Source: Luteimonas fraxinea | GTDB taxonomy: Bacteria; Pseudomonadota; Gammaproteobacteria; Xanthomonadales; Xanthomonadaceae | Length of the DNA: 64,000 bases | Direction of reading: 5' to 3' | Assembly (NCBI RefSeq): GCF_021233355.1 | Contig: NZ_CP089507.1 | Coordinates: 2,543,001 to 2,607,000, forward strand | Shown here: piece by piece, positions 45,326 to 55,581 of the stretch | How positions within the stretch are numbered: the first letter of the stretch is position 1 | Layout: every line of letters starts with the position of its first letter | Notes under the pieces: model-generated | Told to the model about the DNA's origin: nothing | Database searches by the model: none | What the model saw: the letters and a program-made list of their open reading frames with translations, nothing else | Translations under genes and position numbers: made by a program

Positions 45326-46645
45326 ATGTCCCAGCGTCCCCAGCGCGTCCTCACCGGCATCACCACGTCCGGCACGCCGCACCTCGGCAACTACGTCGGC
45401 GCCGTGCGTCCGGCGATCACCGCCAGCCGCGCGCCGAGCACAGAGAGCTTCTATTTTCTCGCCGACCTGCACAGCCTGATCAAGGCGCAGGACCCGGCGC
45501 GCACCCAGCGCTCGACGCTGGAAATCGCGGCGACGTGGCTCGCGGCCGGACTGGATCCGTCGAAGGTGTGGTTCTACCGCCAGAGCGATGTGCCGGAGAC
45601 GACCGAGCTGATGTGGCTGCTGACCTGCGTGGCCGGCAAGGGCATCCTCAACCGCGCGCACGCCTACAAGGCGGCGGTCGACAAGAACCGCGCCGACGGC
45701 GAGGACGACGATGCCGCGGTGACGGCCGGTCTCTTCATGTATCCCGTGCTGATGGCCGCCGACATCCTGATCTTCAACGCCGACCGCGTGCCGGTGGGCC
45801 GCGACCAGATCCAGCACATCGAGATGGCGCGCGATTTCGCCCAGCGCTTCAATCACGTCTACGGCCGCGACTGGTTCAACCTCCCGGAAGCGGCGATCGA
45901 CGACAACGTGGCGACGCTGCCGGGTCTCGACGGCCGCAAGATGAGCAAGAGCTACGACAACACCATTCCGTTGTTCGTGCCGCAGGCGCAGCTGAAGAAG
46001 CTGGTGTTCTCGATCCTCACCGATTCGAAGATGCCGGGCGAAGCGAAGTCGACCGACGGCTCCGCGCTGTTCCAGCTCTACCAGGCCTTCGCGACACCGG
46101 ACGAGACCGCGGGTTTCGCGGCTGCATTCGCCGACGGCATCGGCTGGGGCGATGCGAAGCAGCAGCTGTTCGATGTCGTCGAGCGCGAGATCGCGCCGAT
46201 GCGCGAACGCTATGAAGATCTGATTGCCCGCCCGGGCGACATCGAAGACACCCTGCGCGATGGCGGTCAGCGTCTGCGCGAGCGTTATGCGATTCCGTTG
46301 CTGCGCGAACTGCGTGACGCGGTCGGCCTGCGCAACCTCGGCAGCGCGGCGTCGATTCCGTCTGATGCGCCTGCGTCCGCCAAGGCCGCGCCGCCGGCAT
46401 TCAAGCAGTACCGCGAAGCCGATGGAAAGTTCTATTTCAAGCTGGTCGACGGCGAACGCGTGCTGCTGCAGAGCGCGGCCTTCGATGCGCCACGCGATGC
46501 GGGCCAGACCATCGCCCGCTTGCGCCGCGGTGAACTCGCGCTCGCCGACGCACCGGCCACCCTCGGCGACGGCATCGACGCCGCCACCGTGCAGACCGCG
46601 TTCGATGCACTGGCCGCCGCCGATGCCGAGAAGGCCGCCTCGTGA
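45326..46645 (+). CDS. trpS: Tryptophan-tRNA ligase with C-terminal extension
   Basis: The 439-residue protein is longer than the usual 330-340. Class I signatures are intact: TPHLGNYVG (HIGH) and GRKMSKSYDN (KMSKS). After about residue 350 an Ala/Pro linker leads to a small domain (FKQYREADGKFYFKLVDG, ERVLLQSAAFDAPRDAGQTI). This resembles one DUF1508/YegP repeat, a fold of unknown function. ATG 45326 starts just before the first strand. Its stop overlaps the GTG of the next gene. Confidence 0.93.
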   Translation: MSQRPQRVLTGITTSGTPHLGNYVGAVRPAITASRAPSTESFYFLADLHSLIKAQDPARTQRSTLEIAATWLAAGLDPSKVWFYRQSDVPETTELMWLLTCVAGKGILNRAHAYKAAVDKNRADGEDDDAAVTAGLFMYPVLMAADILIFNADRVPVGRDQIQHIEMARDFAQRFNHVYGRDWFNLPEAAIDDNVATLPGLDGRKMSKSYDNTIPLFVPQAQLKKLVFSILTDSKMPGEAKSTDGSALFQLYQAFATPDETAGFAAAFADGIGWGDAKQQLFDVVEREIAPMRERYEDLIARPGDIEDTLRDGGQRLRERYAIPLLRELRDAVGLRNLGSAASIPSDAPASAKAAPPAFKQYREADGKFYFKLVDGERVLLQSAAFDAPRDAGQTIARLRRGELALADAPATLGDGIDAATVQTAFDALAAADAEKAAS

Positions 46646-46953
46646 ACCCCACCGTCGCCCAGAATCTGGCGCTGCTGCTGTTCCTGCCGTGGTTCCTGAT
46701 TCTGGGCGTGCTGTTCTGGGTGTACCCGCGCCAGCCGCGTGGTGCGCGCCGTATCGTGTTCGATCTCGTCAGCCTCGCCGCGTCCGTCGTCGCATTCCTG
46801 CTGTCGATCCACTGGGCGCACGAGGTCGCCGACCACGGCCACGGCAGCATGTGGGCGCAGATCCTGGCAACGGCCCTCGGCTACGGCGTGTTTCTCGCGG
46901 TGCTCGGCACCGCATTCGCGTTGCGCATGCGGGTACTGCGCCGCCGCGGCTGA
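46642..46953 (+). CDS. Small membrane protein coupled to trpS
   Basis: The 103-residue protein has three hydrophobic segments (LALLLFLPWFLILGVLFWVY, FDLVSLAASVVAFLLSI, ALGYGVFLAVLGTAFAL) and a conserved-looking HWAHEVADHGHGSMW loop rich in His. GTG 46642 overlaps the trpS TGA by four bases. The function is unknown. Confidence 0.7.
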   Translation: MNPTVAQNLALLLFLPWFLILGVLFWVYPRQPRGARRIVFDLVSLAASVVAFLLSIHWAHEVADHGHGSMWAQILATALGYGVFLAVLGTAFALRMRVLRRRG

Positions 46954-47031
46954 GCGGCTTCGACCAAGGCCGTATCGGGCGTCGACACCGCGCGCCCTAG
47001 ACTGGCGGTTCTGTCCAACGGGAGACGCGCG

Positions 47032-47970
47032 ATGCACGATCAACACGCGATCACGATCATCGACACCGGCTACGTGCGCCCGGGCCTGTGCGCGGCCTAC
47101 CTCGTCGAATCCGGCGGACGCGCGGCGCTGATCGACTGCGGCACTGCGACCTGCGCGCAGACCGTGCTCGATGCGATCGACGCGGCCGGCGTGCCGCGCG
47201 GCGCGGTCGACTGGCTGATGGTCACGCACGTGCATCTCGATCACGCCGGTGCAGCGGGCCCGCTGATCCGCGCGTTGCCGAACGCGAAGCTCGTCGTGCA
47301 TCCGCGCGGTGCGCCGCACATGATCGATCCCACGAAACTCATCGCCGGTGCGAAGGCCGTCTACGGCGAGGCGATGTTCGAACGCGACCATGCCGGCATG
47401 CTGCCGGTCGCCGAGGACCGCGTGGTCATCGCCGACGACGGTCATGTCGTCGAACTCGCCGGGCGCCCGCTGCTGTGCATCGACACGCCCGGCCACGCGC
47501 TGCATCACTACAGCGTCTGGGACGCCGCGACACGCAGCTGGTTCGCGGGCGACACGTTCGGGCTGTCGTATCGCGAACTCGATACCGCGAACGGTGCCTT
47601 CGTCCTGCCGACGACCTCGCCGGTGCAGTTCGATCCCGAACAGATGCACGCCTCGATCGACACGCTGCTCGCGAAGTCGCCGGTGTCGATCCGCATCGCG
47701 CATTACGGCGAAGTCACCGAGTGCACCCGGCTCGCGGCCGATCTGCACGCGCAGATCGATGCGATGGTCGTGATCGCGCGCGATGCGCACGGCCATGCCG
47801 ATCGCCACGAGCGCATCGTCGAGGGACTGACGCGACTCTATACCGGTCGCGCGCTCGCGCACGGCATCGAAAACGCGGGTGCGCGCGTACAGGACATCCT
47901 CGGCGGCGACATCGTCATCAATGCGCAGGGGCTCGGTGTGTGGCTTGACCGGCAGGCACGCGCCGGCTGA
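47032..47970 (+). CDS. MBL-fold metallo-hydrolase
   Basis: The 312-residue protein has the metallo-beta-lactamase motif HVHLDHAG and further metal-ligand regions DTPGHALHHYSV, GDTFGLSY and IAHYGEVTE. The glyoxalase-II-like layout suggests a thioester or lactone hydrolase; the substrate is unknown. GGGAGA precedes ATG 47032. The TGA stop is the start of repeat copy C. Confidence 0.85.
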   Translation: MHDQHAITIIDTGYVRPGLCAAYLVESGGRAALIDCGTATCAQTVLDAIDAAGVPRGAVDWLMVTHVHLDHAGAAGPLIRALPNAKLVVHPRGAPHMIDPTKLIAGAKAVYGEAMFERDHAGMLPVAEDRVVIADDGHVVELAGRPLLCIDTPGHALHHYSVWDAATRSWFAGDTFGLSYRELDTANGAFVLPTTSPVQFDPEQMHASIDTLLAKSPVSIRIAHYGEVTECTRLAADLHAQIDAMVVIARDAHGHADRHERIVEGLTRLYTGRALAHGIENAGARVQDILGGDIVINAQGLGVWLDRQARAG

Positions 47971-48115
47971 GAACCTGTCCACGATCTTGCTGCGCTTGCC
48001 GGATGACGCGCGCGCGGTGCTCGAAATGCTCATGTACCGGCACGTACACTGCGCTTTCTGCGCTCCGCCACGCGCCATCCGGCTGCGCTCGCGACAGATC
48101 GTGAACAGGTTCTGA
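47968..48115 (+). repeat. Copy C of the ~150-bp imperfect-palindrome intergenic repeat
   Basis: This is the most regular copy. The terminal inverted repeat is AGAACCTGTCCACGATCT against the complement of AGATCGTGAACAGGTTCT (17 of 18). A second arm pair is GCCGGATGACGCG with CGCGCCATCCGGC, and the centre is TGTAC...GTACA. It begins with the TGA stop of the MBL gene and ends ten bases from the stop of the convergent VOC gene. Confidence 0.85.
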
Positions 48116-48124
48116 GACCGGTCG

Positions 48125-48511
48125 TCAGTCCCAGGTGTTGCCGTGCGGGCCCATCGGCGTGCGCTGCGGGCGTACGACGCAGAAGCGGTGCCCGCTCGGC
48201 GCCTGCATGACCCACCAGGTTTTCACCTGTTCGACGCGCACGGCGCCGAGCTGTTCCAGGCGTGCGACTTCGGCGTCGACGTCGTCGGCTTCGATGTCGA
48301 GATGGATGCGCGACGCGTGGTCGACCTTCTGCAGCATCAGCACCGGCTCGTCGTCGGCGGTGTCCAGTACCGCGTAGCGACCGTCATCGTCTTCGGGCGG
48401 CAGCGGCTTGAGCGGTTTGCCGAGCGCCTGGCGCCAGAATTCGACGTGCGGCGCGAGATCCTCGACCTGGCAGTCGAGGACGAACGTGGACAGGCGGCTG
48501 TGGTGCGGCAT
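48125..48511 (-). CDS. VOC-superfamily (glyoxalase/dioxygenase-like) protein
   Basis: This 128-residue single VOC module begins LSTFVLDCQVEDLAPHVEFWRQALG. It contains RIHLDIEADDVDAEVARLEQLGA and ends GHRFCVVRPQ, the pattern of the Glyoxalase_6 group. The substrate is unknown. The next gene on the same strand starts 60 bases upstream of it. Confidence 0.82.
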   Translation of the reverse strand: MPHHSRLSTFVLDCQVEDLAPHVEFWRQALGKPLKPLPPEDDDGRYAVLDTADDEPVLMLQKVDHASRIHLDIEADDVDAEVARLEQLGAVRVEQVKTWWVMQAPSGHRFCVVRPQRTPMGPHGNTWD

Positions 48512-48571
48512 CTCCGATCCTCCGATGTGGATGCACCGGAGGATCGCGCGCTGATCGCACAGCCGATGTGA

Positions 48572-48994
48572 TCAGGGCAGCAGCGGCTGGCCCAGATCGG
48601 CGAACAGCAGGTTCTGCGCCTTGCGCGCATTCGAGCGCGGCACCTTGGCGACCACGCCGGGATGCGTGAGCGCCAGATTGCCCTGCATCACCAGCGCGTC
48701 GACGTGCACGTAGCTGCGCGTGGTGTAGCGGTCGCCATCGCGGTCCACTTCGAAGCGCATCGGCGCGGTCAGGAAGTTGACGCCCTTCTGGTAGACGCGG
48801 CGGCGGCCGTCATCGCTGCGCAGCTTGTAGCCGTTGGCGGACGCCCAGGCGTCGATGCGTGCGAGTACATCGCCTTCTGCGTTGAAGGTGCGCTCGTCCC
48901 AGGGGTTATTCGCACTCTTTGCCCGGTTCGCGGTGAACACGAGTGCACCGAATCCAACCAGACCACCAACAATCGCCCAGACCATGATCGACAT
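48572..48994 (-). CDS. Hypothetical membrane-anchored protein
   Basis: The 140-residue protein has an N-terminal helix (IMVWAIVGGLVGFGALVFTA). A soluble domain of about 110 residues follows (ARIDAWASANGYKLRSDDG, RRRVYQKGVNFLTAPMRFEV). No family is recognised; its position between kynA and the VOC gene does not define a role. Confidence 0.65.
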   Translation of the reverse strand: MSIMVWAIVGGLVGFGALVFTANRAKSANNPWDERTFNAEGDVLARIDAWASANGYKLRSDDGRRRVYQKGVNFLTAPMRFEVDRDGDRYTTRSYVHVDALVMQGNLALTHPGVVAKVPRSNARKAQNLLFADLGQPLLP

Positions 48995-49140
48995 TACGCC
49001 GCCTTTCTTTCTTGATGAATGGGCGCGGACTGTAGACCGTGTGACGTGAGGGAGATGCTGGGGCTGGCCCCAGCTTGCGCTCGCGGGAGCGTCGAGGGTC
49101 GTCGATCACGTGATGGATCGATCGCGCAGCGCAAGGTGGC

Positions 49141-50013
49141 TCAGGCGTCGCTGCCGCGTCCCGGTCCGACGTGCGTGCGGACTTCGAACAGTTCGGGGAA
49201 GAAGGTCAGCTCCAGCGCCTGTTTGAGGAAGCCGACGCCGCTCGATCCACCGGTGCCGCGCTTGAAGCCGATGATGCGCATCACCGTGCGCATGTGGCGG
49301 AAGCGCCACAGCTGGAACTGGGATTCGAGATCCACCAGGTCCTCGCACAGCGAGTACTCGCGCCAGTGGCGTTCGGTGTCCTCGTAGATCGATTCGAACA
49401 CCGGTACCAGCGTGGCATCGAAGGTGTGCGGCTGGCGCCAGTCGCGCTGCAGATGCCGCGGATCGACCGGATGGCCCCAGCGGGCGAGATAGCACAGGAA
49501 CTCGTCGTAAAGGCCGGGCGCGTCGAGCACGGTCTGCAGCGCCGCCTGGCCGTCGGGCTCATGCGCGAACACGTCGAGCATCGCCGCATTCTTGTTGCCG
49601 AGCAGAAACTCGACGGTGCGGTACTGCAGCGACTGGAAGCCGGACGAGGGGCCCAGCACGTCGCGGAACTCCATGTACTCGGCCGGCGTCATCGTCTCGA
49701 GCACCGACCACTGCTCGGTCAGCTGCCGCAGCACCTGCTTGCAGCGCGCCAGCACCTTGCGGCAGCGCCAGACCTCGTCGCGTTGCAGGTGGCCGATCGC
49801 CGCCGCCAGTTCGTGGATCAGCAGCTTGAGCCAGAGCTCGGACACCTGGTGCTGGACGACGAACAGCATCTCGTCGTGGTGCGGCGGCTGCGATAGCGGC
49901 TGCTGCGCGGCCAGCAGCAGGTCCAGACGCAGGTAACCGCCGTAGGTGATGCGGCCGGACAGGTCGCGGTGGATGCCGTCTTCGAGAGGGCGCTGGTTGC
50001 GGTCGATCGTCAT
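49141..50013 (-). CDS. kynA: Tryptophan 2,3-dioxygenase
   Basis: The 290-residue haem enzyme opens the indole ring of tryptophan to N-formylkynurenine. The active-site His55, substrate Arg117 (MEFRDVL) and proximal haem His240 (WRFRHMRTV) fall exactly at the numbering of the Xanthomonas campestris enzyme, confirming ATG 50013. No other kynurenine gene is in the window. Confidence 0.96.
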   Translation of the reverse strand: MTIDRNQRPLEDGIHRDLSGRITYGGYLRLDLLLAAQQPLSQPPHHDEMLFVVQHQVSELWLKLLIHELAAAIGHLQRDEVWRCRKVLARCKQVLRQLTEQWSVLETMTPAEYMEFRDVLGPSSGFQSLQYRTVEFLLGNKNAAMLDVFAHEPDGQAALQTVLDAPGLYDEFLCYLARWGHPVDPRHLQRDWRQPHTFDATLVPVFESIYEDTERHWREYSLCEDLVDLESQFQLWRFRHMRTVMRIIGFKRGTGGSSGVGFLKQALELTFFPELFEVRTHVGPGRGSDA

Positions 50014-50158
50014 CGGCGCAGGGTACCGCAGGCCCTTGGCTCCGGGCGCGCTGACGCTGTGCGGCGACAAGTGCCGGCAGGCGTCATGCAATCGCCATCC
50101 AACCCCGGCACAATCGGGCGTGGGGCGCTGTCGCTCGGGGACTCTTGGGGATTCACGC

Positions 50159-53100
50159 ATGACTCGAACAACCAGCCGGCTGTTGTCGGCCTTGTTGCTG
50201 TGTTGCGGCGCAGGCGCCGCGCAGGCGGATGTGGTCGTCAGCCAGGCCTATGGCGGCGGCGGCAACAGTGGCGCGCCTTACAACGCGGACTTCGTGGAAC
50301 TGTTCAACACCGGCGATCTGCCGGTTTCGCTCGGTGGAAAGTCGGTCCAGTACGCCAGCGCCACCGGCACCGGCAATTTCGGCTCCAGCGCGACCCAGAT
50401 CGTCGTGTTGCCGGATGTCGAGATCCCGGCCGGCGGTTATTTCCTCGTCGGCCTGGCCGGCGGCGCGACCGGGGGGCCGCTGCCGACGCCAGATGCCACC
50501 GGCACGATCAACATGTCCGGTACGGCCGGCAAGATCGTCCTTGCGAACACCACCACCAGCCTGGGCTGCAACGGCGGCAGCACCGCCTGCACCTCCGCGC
50601 AGCTGGCGCTGATCCTTGATCTGGTCGGATTCGGCAGCGCCAACTTCTTCGAAGGCAGCGCGCCCGCACCGGCACCGAGCAACAGCACCTCGATCCTGCG
50701 CGCCGGCGACGGCTGCACGGATACGAACAACAACGCCGCCGACTTCGCGACCGGCGCACCCGCTCCACGCAACGCCGCCAGCATTCCGAATATCTGCAGC
50801 GGTGGCGGCACGCTCTATCTGAGCATCACCGACACCAGCGGCGCCGAAGGCGACAGCGGCAGAACGCCGTTCTTCGTGACCGTGTCGCTGAACCAGCCAG
50901 CCGGCCCGGAAGGTGTGAGCTTCACCTACACGACCGCCGATGGCATGGCGACCGTCGCCGACAACGACTACATCGCGCGCTCGGGCACGATCAGTTTCGA
51001 AGAAGGCCAGCGCGAGCTGAGCCTGAGCGTCGAAGTCGTCGGCGACGAGACGGTCGAGCCGGACGAGGTCTTCTACATCAACCTCAGCGATGTGTCGGGC
51101 GCGGAAGTGGCGAAAGGCCAGGCCACCGTCACGATCCTCAACGACGACGTGACCACGCTTCCGATCCACGAGATCCAAGGCCGCGGTGCGCGTTCGCCGG
51201 TCGAGGGTCAGCCGGTCGCGACCTCGGGCATCGTCACGGGCCGCAAGAACAGCGGCTTCTTCATCCAGACGCCGGACGGCGAGGACGATGGTGATCCGGC
51301 GACATCGGAAGGCCTGTTCGTTTTCACCAACAGCGCGCCGTCGGCCGATGTCGCCGTCGGCAACAAGGTGCTGGTGCAGGGCACGGTGACCGAGTACGTG
51401 CCGACTGCCGATCCGCTGCAACTGCCGCTGACACAGATCACCAATGCATCGGTGGTCAAGCTGTCGGAAGGCCACGCGCTGCCGGCTGCGATCGTGCTCA
51501 CCAACGACATGCCCAATGCCACCGGCGGCCTCGAGCAGCTGGAGCATCTGGAAGGCATGCGCGTCACCGCGCCAAGCTTCACGGTCGTCGCGCCGACCAC
51601 GGGCAACACCAACGAAGCGCAGGCGACCGGCAGCAGCAACGGCCGCTTCGCCGTCGTCGTCACCGGTACGGCGCGTCCGTTCCGCGAGCCCGGCATCCAG
51701 ATTCCGGATCCCGATCCGCTGGGCAGCGTTGCGCCGAACATCCCGCGCTGGGATTACAACCCGGAACTGATCGCGGTCAACAGCACCACGATCGGTGCAC
51801 CGACCGCCGATCTCGCCGCCGGCTGCCGCATCACCGGTGGTTCGCTGACCGGTCCGCTCGACTACACCTTCCGCCGCTACACGATCTATCCGGAAGGCGC
51901 GCTCACCAGCGACTGCACGGGCGCGGGTGAACCGCGTCCGTCGATGCTGCCGGGTCCCGACCACGTGACCTTCGCGACCTACAACCTGCAGCGTTTCTTC
52001 GACACGGTGAACGATGCCAACAGCGGTCCGACGCTGACGCCGGCCGCACTGGAGCGTCGTCTGTCGAAGGCCTCGATCGGCATCCGCGCGTATCTGCACA
52101 CGCCGGACGTCGTCGGTGTCACCGAGGTCGAGAACCTGCCGGTGCTGACCACGCTCGCCAACCGCATCAACGCCGATGCGATTGCCGCCGGCCAGCCGGA
52201 TCCTGCGTACGTCGCGTATCTGGAAGAAGGCTTCGACGTCGGCGGCATCGACGTCGGCTTCCTGGTCAAGACCGCATCGGTCGGCAGCGTCGCCCGCATC
52301 GCGGTGAACACGGTGGTGCAGGAAGGTGGCGAAGAAGTGCTGGTCAATCCGAACGGTTCGACCAGTGTGCTCAACGACCGTCCGCCGCTGGTGCTCGACG
52401 CCGTGGCGCACTTCACCGACGGCCGCAGCTATCCGTTCACCGCGATCGTCGTGCACCAGCGTTCGCTGAGCGGCATCGAAGCCGACACGGCCGGCACCAA
52501 TGGCTGGGCCACCGGTGGCCAGCGCGTGCGCGACAAGCGGCAGAAGCAGGCCGAGTATCTGGCCAGGCTGATCGACGGGATGCAGAAGGACGATGCGACG
52601 CGCCAGATCGTGGTGCTCGGCGATTTCAACGCGTTCGAGTTCAACGACGGCTACGTCGACGCGATGGGCACGGTCACCGGCCTGCCGTCGCCCGACGGCG
52701 AAACCGCGGTGGACAACGACGGCGCGGTGCTGATCGCACCGTCGCTGCTCAACATGACCCTGGAAGCGTCCGCTGAGGAGCGCTACTCCTTCGTCTTCGA
52801 TTACCAGGCGCAGTCGCTCGACCACGTGCTGGTGAACCAGGCGCTGGTGGATTCGCCGCTGGTCGTGGGTCTCGATGTCAGCCACGCGCGCATCAATGCC
52901 GACTTCTCCGAAGTCGCGCGTAACGATGCGAACACACCGACGCGTCTGTCCGATCACGATCCGACGGTGCTGCTGGTGCGCCTGCAGCCGGCGACGGTCG
53001 CCGATCTCGGCATCACGGTCGCCGCTGCGAATGCGGAAGTCTTCGCTGGCGACACGCTCGCGTTCACGGCGACGCTGACCAACGCCGGTCCGGATGCCGC

Positions 53101-53719
53101 GCAGTTCCCGGGCTTCGGCGCGGTGCTGGATGCGGAGCTCGACGATCTGCTGGTCACGCCGCCTGCCGACTGGAGCTGCGATGCGCCGGCCGTGGCCGAC
53201 GGCAAGACCACGCTGTCGTGCAGCAGCGAAACGCTGGCGAACGCGGCGCAGGCGGTGTTCGCTCTTTCGGCGGTTGCACCCGATGCACTGATCGACGAGA
53301 CCGTGACGCTGACGGTCGCTGCCACGTCGCAGACGCAGGATCCGAATGCGGCCAACGACAGCGCCGTCGCCGCGGTGTCGATCGTCGAAGATCCGGCAAC
53401 GGCGGCGCAGCCGCTGGTCAATGGCGTGCAGCTCGGCGGCATCGAAGGTGCTACGGGCGAATCGCGTCTGTTCCGCATCGACGTGCCGGCAGGTGCGCGC
53501 AACCTGCGCATCCTCACGGCAGGTGGCACCGGCGACGTGACGCTGTATGCGAGTCGCGACGTGCTGCCGACGGTCGATGCGTGGCAGCTGCGTTCGCAGC
53601 GTCCGGGCAACAACGAGACGGTGACGCTCGCGGCGCCGCAGGCGGGCACGTGGTACGTGCGCGTGTTGGGCGAACGCGCCTTCGGTCGCCTGACGGTGCG
53701 GGCCAGCTACACGCCCTGA
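50159..53719 (+). CDS. Extracellular nuclease, ExeM/NucH family, multidomain
   Basis: The 1186-residue secreted protein has a signal peptide ending AAQAD and a lamin-tail domain (about 23-190). A Calx-beta domain (219-330, [22 protein letters not shown]) and an OB-fold-type linker (to about 500) follow. The EEP nuclease domain (600-940) has all key residues visible: [42 protein letters not shown]11-like domain and a C-terminal PPC-like domain (1083-1186) complete it. It probably degrades extracellular DNA, as ExeM does in biofilms. ATG 50159 follows a GGGGA sequence. It is divergent from kynA. Confidence 0.9.
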   Translation: MTRTTSRLLSALLLCCGAGAAQADVVVSQAYGGGGNSGAPYNADFVELFNTGDLPVSLGGKSVQYASATGTGNFGSSATQIVVLPDVEIPAGGYFLVGLAGGATGGPLPTPDATGTINMSGTAGKIVLANTTTSLGCNGGSTACTSAQLALILDLVGFGSANFFEGSAPAPAPSNSTSILRAGDGCTDTNNNAADFATGAPAPRNAASIPNICSGGGTLYLSITDTSGAEGDSGRTPFFVTVSLNQPAGPEGVSFTYTTADGMATVADNDYIARSGTISFEEGQRELSLSVEVVGDETVEPDEVFYINLSDVSGAEVAKGQATVTILNDDVTTLPIHEIQGRGARSPVEGQPVATSGIVTGRKNSGFFIQTPDGEDDGDPATSEGLFVFTNSAPSADVAVGNKVLVQGTVTEYVPTADPLQLPLTQITNASVVKLSEGHALPAAIVLTNDMPNATGGLEQLEHLEGMRVTAPSFTVVAPTTGNTNEAQATGSSNGRFAVVVTGTARPFREPGIQIPDPDPLGSVAPNIPRWDYNPELIAVNSTTIGAPTADLAAGCRITGGSLTGPLDYTFRRYTIYPEGALTSDCTGAGEPRPSMLPGPDHVTFATYNLQRFFDTVNDANSGPTLTPAALERRLSKASIGIRAYLHTPDVVGVTEVENLPVLTTLANRINADAIAAGQPDPAYVAYLEEGFDVGGIDVGFLVKTASVGSVARIAVNTVVQEGGEEVLVNPNGSTSVLNDRPPLVLDAVAHFTDGRSYPFTAIVVHQRSLSGIEADTAGTNGWATGGQRVRDKRQKQAEYLARLIDGMQKDDATRQIVVLGDFNAFEFNDGYVDAMGTVTGLPSPDGETAVDNDGAVLIAPSLLNMTLEASAEERYSFVFDYQAQSLDHVLVNQALVDSPLVVGLDVSHARINADFSEVARNDANTPTRLSDHDPTVLLVRLQPATVADLGITVAAANAEVFAGDTLAFTATLTNAGPDAAQFPGFGAVLDAELDDLLVTPPADWSCDAPAVADGKTTLSCSSETLANAAQAVFALSAVAPDALIDETVTLTVAATSQTQDPNAANDSAVAAVSIVEDPATAAQPLVNGVQLGGIEGATGESRLFRIDVPAGARNLRILTAGGTGDVTLYASRDVLPTVDAWQLRSQRPGNNETVTLAAPQAGTWYVRVLGERAFGRLTVRASYTP

Positions 53720-53740
53720 TCGCGATTGCAGTTGCGAAGG

Positions 53741-53769
53741 AAAACCCCGGCCACGTGCCGGGGTTTTTC
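53741..53769 (+). terminator. Rho-independent terminator after the nuclease gene
   Basis: AAAACCCCGGC / GCCGGGGTTTTT with a CACGT loop is located 21 bases after the stop. Confidence 0.9.
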
Positions 53770-53848
53770 GTTTCCGGGCCTGCTGCGGAGCCTCGCGCGG
53801 CGCCCGGCTGCTAGGATGCGGGGCTGACGAAACAGGGGACGACACCGC

Positions 53849-55429
53849 ATGAGCCAGCCTTCTCCGGACACCGCAGCGCCACGCGGCGCCATCGCCCGGT
53901 TCCTCGATACGGTCGAACGCGTGGGCAACAAACTGCCGGATCCGGCGATGCTGTTTCTGTTGTTGATGCTCGCGGTGTGGGCGCTGTCGTGGGCGTTGTC
54001 GGGTGTGGATTTCCAGGCGATCGACCCGCGCACCGGCACGCCGATCCAGGTGGTCAACCAGCTCTCGGGTGAATCGCTGACCGCCTTCATGGCGAACATG
54101 GTTCGCGTGTTCCTCGGCTTCGCGCCGCTGGGCGTGGTGCTGGTGGCGATGCTCGGACTCGGCGTCGCCGAGCACACCGGTTTCATCAACGCCGCGCTGC
54201 GTCGCGTGCTGTCGGTGACGCCGAAGCAACTGCTGACCCCTGCGCTGGTCGCGGTCGCGGTGCTGAGCCATGTCGCGGTCGACGCCGGCTATGTGCTGGT
54301 GATTCCGCTCGGCGGGGTGATCTTCTACGCCGCAGGCCGGCATCCGCTGGCGGGTATTGCGGCCGCGTTCTGCGGTGTGTCGGGTGGCTTCTCGGCCACG
54401 CTGCTGGTGCCGTCCTCGCTCGATCCGCTGCTCGCGGGCTTCACCCAGGAAGCGGGCCGTATTCTCGATCCGGCATTGATCGTCAATCCGCTCAACAACT
54501 GGATCTTCACCAGCGCATCGAGCGTACTGATCATTGCGATCGGCTGGTTCGTCACCGACCGCATCGTCGAGCCGCGCCTCAAGCGCACGATCGTCGATGG
54601 CGATCCGGCGAATCTGCCGAAGATGGATGAGCTCAACAGTGCCGAGAAGCGCGGCCTGCTGTGGGCCGTGGTCGCGATGCTGGTGGCCGCAGCACTGTTC
54701 GCGTTGACGCTGATGCCCGAGACCTCGCCGTGGCGCGCGCCGCCGGAGATGGTGCCGACCGACGCACATCCGCTGCTGGTCGCCGCCGCGCCGGTGATGC
54801 AGTCGATCGTCGCGCTGATCTTCGTGCTGTTCCTGCTGCCGGGCGTGGTCTACGGCTACATCGCCGGCACCGTCAAGACGCATCGCGACATCATCGCGGC
54901 GATGACCAAGTCGATGAGCGGCATGGGCTACTACATCGTCATTGCGTTCTTCATCGCGCAGTTCCTGGCCGGCTTCAACGGCTCGGGCCTAGGCACGCTG
55001 ATGGCGGTGGAAGGCGCCGATTTCCTCAAGGGCCTCGGTCTGCCGATGTGGCTGACGATCATCGGCCTGATCCTGATGACCGGCATCGTGAACCTGTTCA
55101 TCGGCTCGGCGTCGGCGAAGTGGGCACTGCTCGCACCGATCATGGTGCCGCTGATGATGCAGCTCGGCGTGTCGCCGGATCTCACCCAGGCGGCCTACCG
55201 CGTCGGTGATTCGATGACCACGATCCTGACGCCGCTGATGCCGTACTTCCCGCTGATCGTCGTGTTCTGCCAGCGCTACGTGACCTCGGCCGGCATCGGC
55301 ACGCTGGTGTCGATCATGATTCCCTATTCGATCGCGCTGTCGATCCTGTGGACGCTGTTCCTGCTGGCGTTCTGGGGCTTGGGCATCCCGCTGGGCGTCG
55401 GCGCGAGCTACGTCTATCCGGCAGGCTGA
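53849..55429 (+). CDS. AbgT-family transporter
   Basis: The 526-residue membrane protein has the AbgT signatures FLGFAPLGVVLVAMLGLGVAEHTG, HVAVDAGYVLVIPLGGVIFYAAGRHP and GSASAKWALLAPIMVPLMM. Members import p-aminobenzoyl-glutamate or export sulfonamides; which applies here cannot be told. ATG 53849 lies after the terminator of the nuclease gene, so it has its own promoter. Confidence 0.92.
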   Translation: MSQPSPDTAAPRGAIARFLDTVERVGNKLPDPAMLFLLLMLAVWALSWALSGVDFQAIDPRTGTPIQVVNQLSGESLTAFMANMVRVFLGFAPLGVVLVAMLGLGVAEHTGFINAALRRVLSVTPKQLLTPALVAVAVLSHVAVDAGYVLVIPLGGVIFYAAGRHPLAGIAAAFCGVSGGFSATLLVPSSLDPLLAGFTQEAGRILDPALIVNPLNNWIFTSASSVLIIAIGWFVTDRIVEPRLKRTIVDGDPANLPKMDELNSAEKRGLLWAVVAMLVAAALFALTLMPETSPWRAPPEMVPTDAHPLLVAAAPVMQSIVALIFVLFLLPGVVYGYIAGTVKTHRDIIAAMTKSMSGMGYYIVIAFFIAQFLAGFNGSGLGTLMAVEGADFLKGLGLPMWLTIIGLILMTGIVNLFIGSASAKWALLAPIMVPLMMQLGVSPDLTQAAYRVGDSMTTILTPLMPYFPLIVVFCQRYVTSAGIGTLVSIMIPYSIALSILWTLFLLAFWGLGIPLGVGASYVYPAG

Positions 55430-55581
55430 ATGCGCTGACGCGTTCTGCTGCGCCGCCGCAGGGGCACGGGATCACGGGCCAGGGATGGCGAAGGTCACTT
55501 TCCATGTGGTGCGGGCGCCGCTAAGTTAGCGCGTCGCCCGGCCCGGTCCGCGGCATCGATCAACGTCAGGAGTCGCCCTAC

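Noticed and set aside
50153..54883. A 1576-codon open frame on the minus strand
   Set aside because: It is a mirror frame of the nuclease and AbgT genes, extremely rich in Arg/His/Gln, with no signal peptide or known domain. High GC makes such shadows common.
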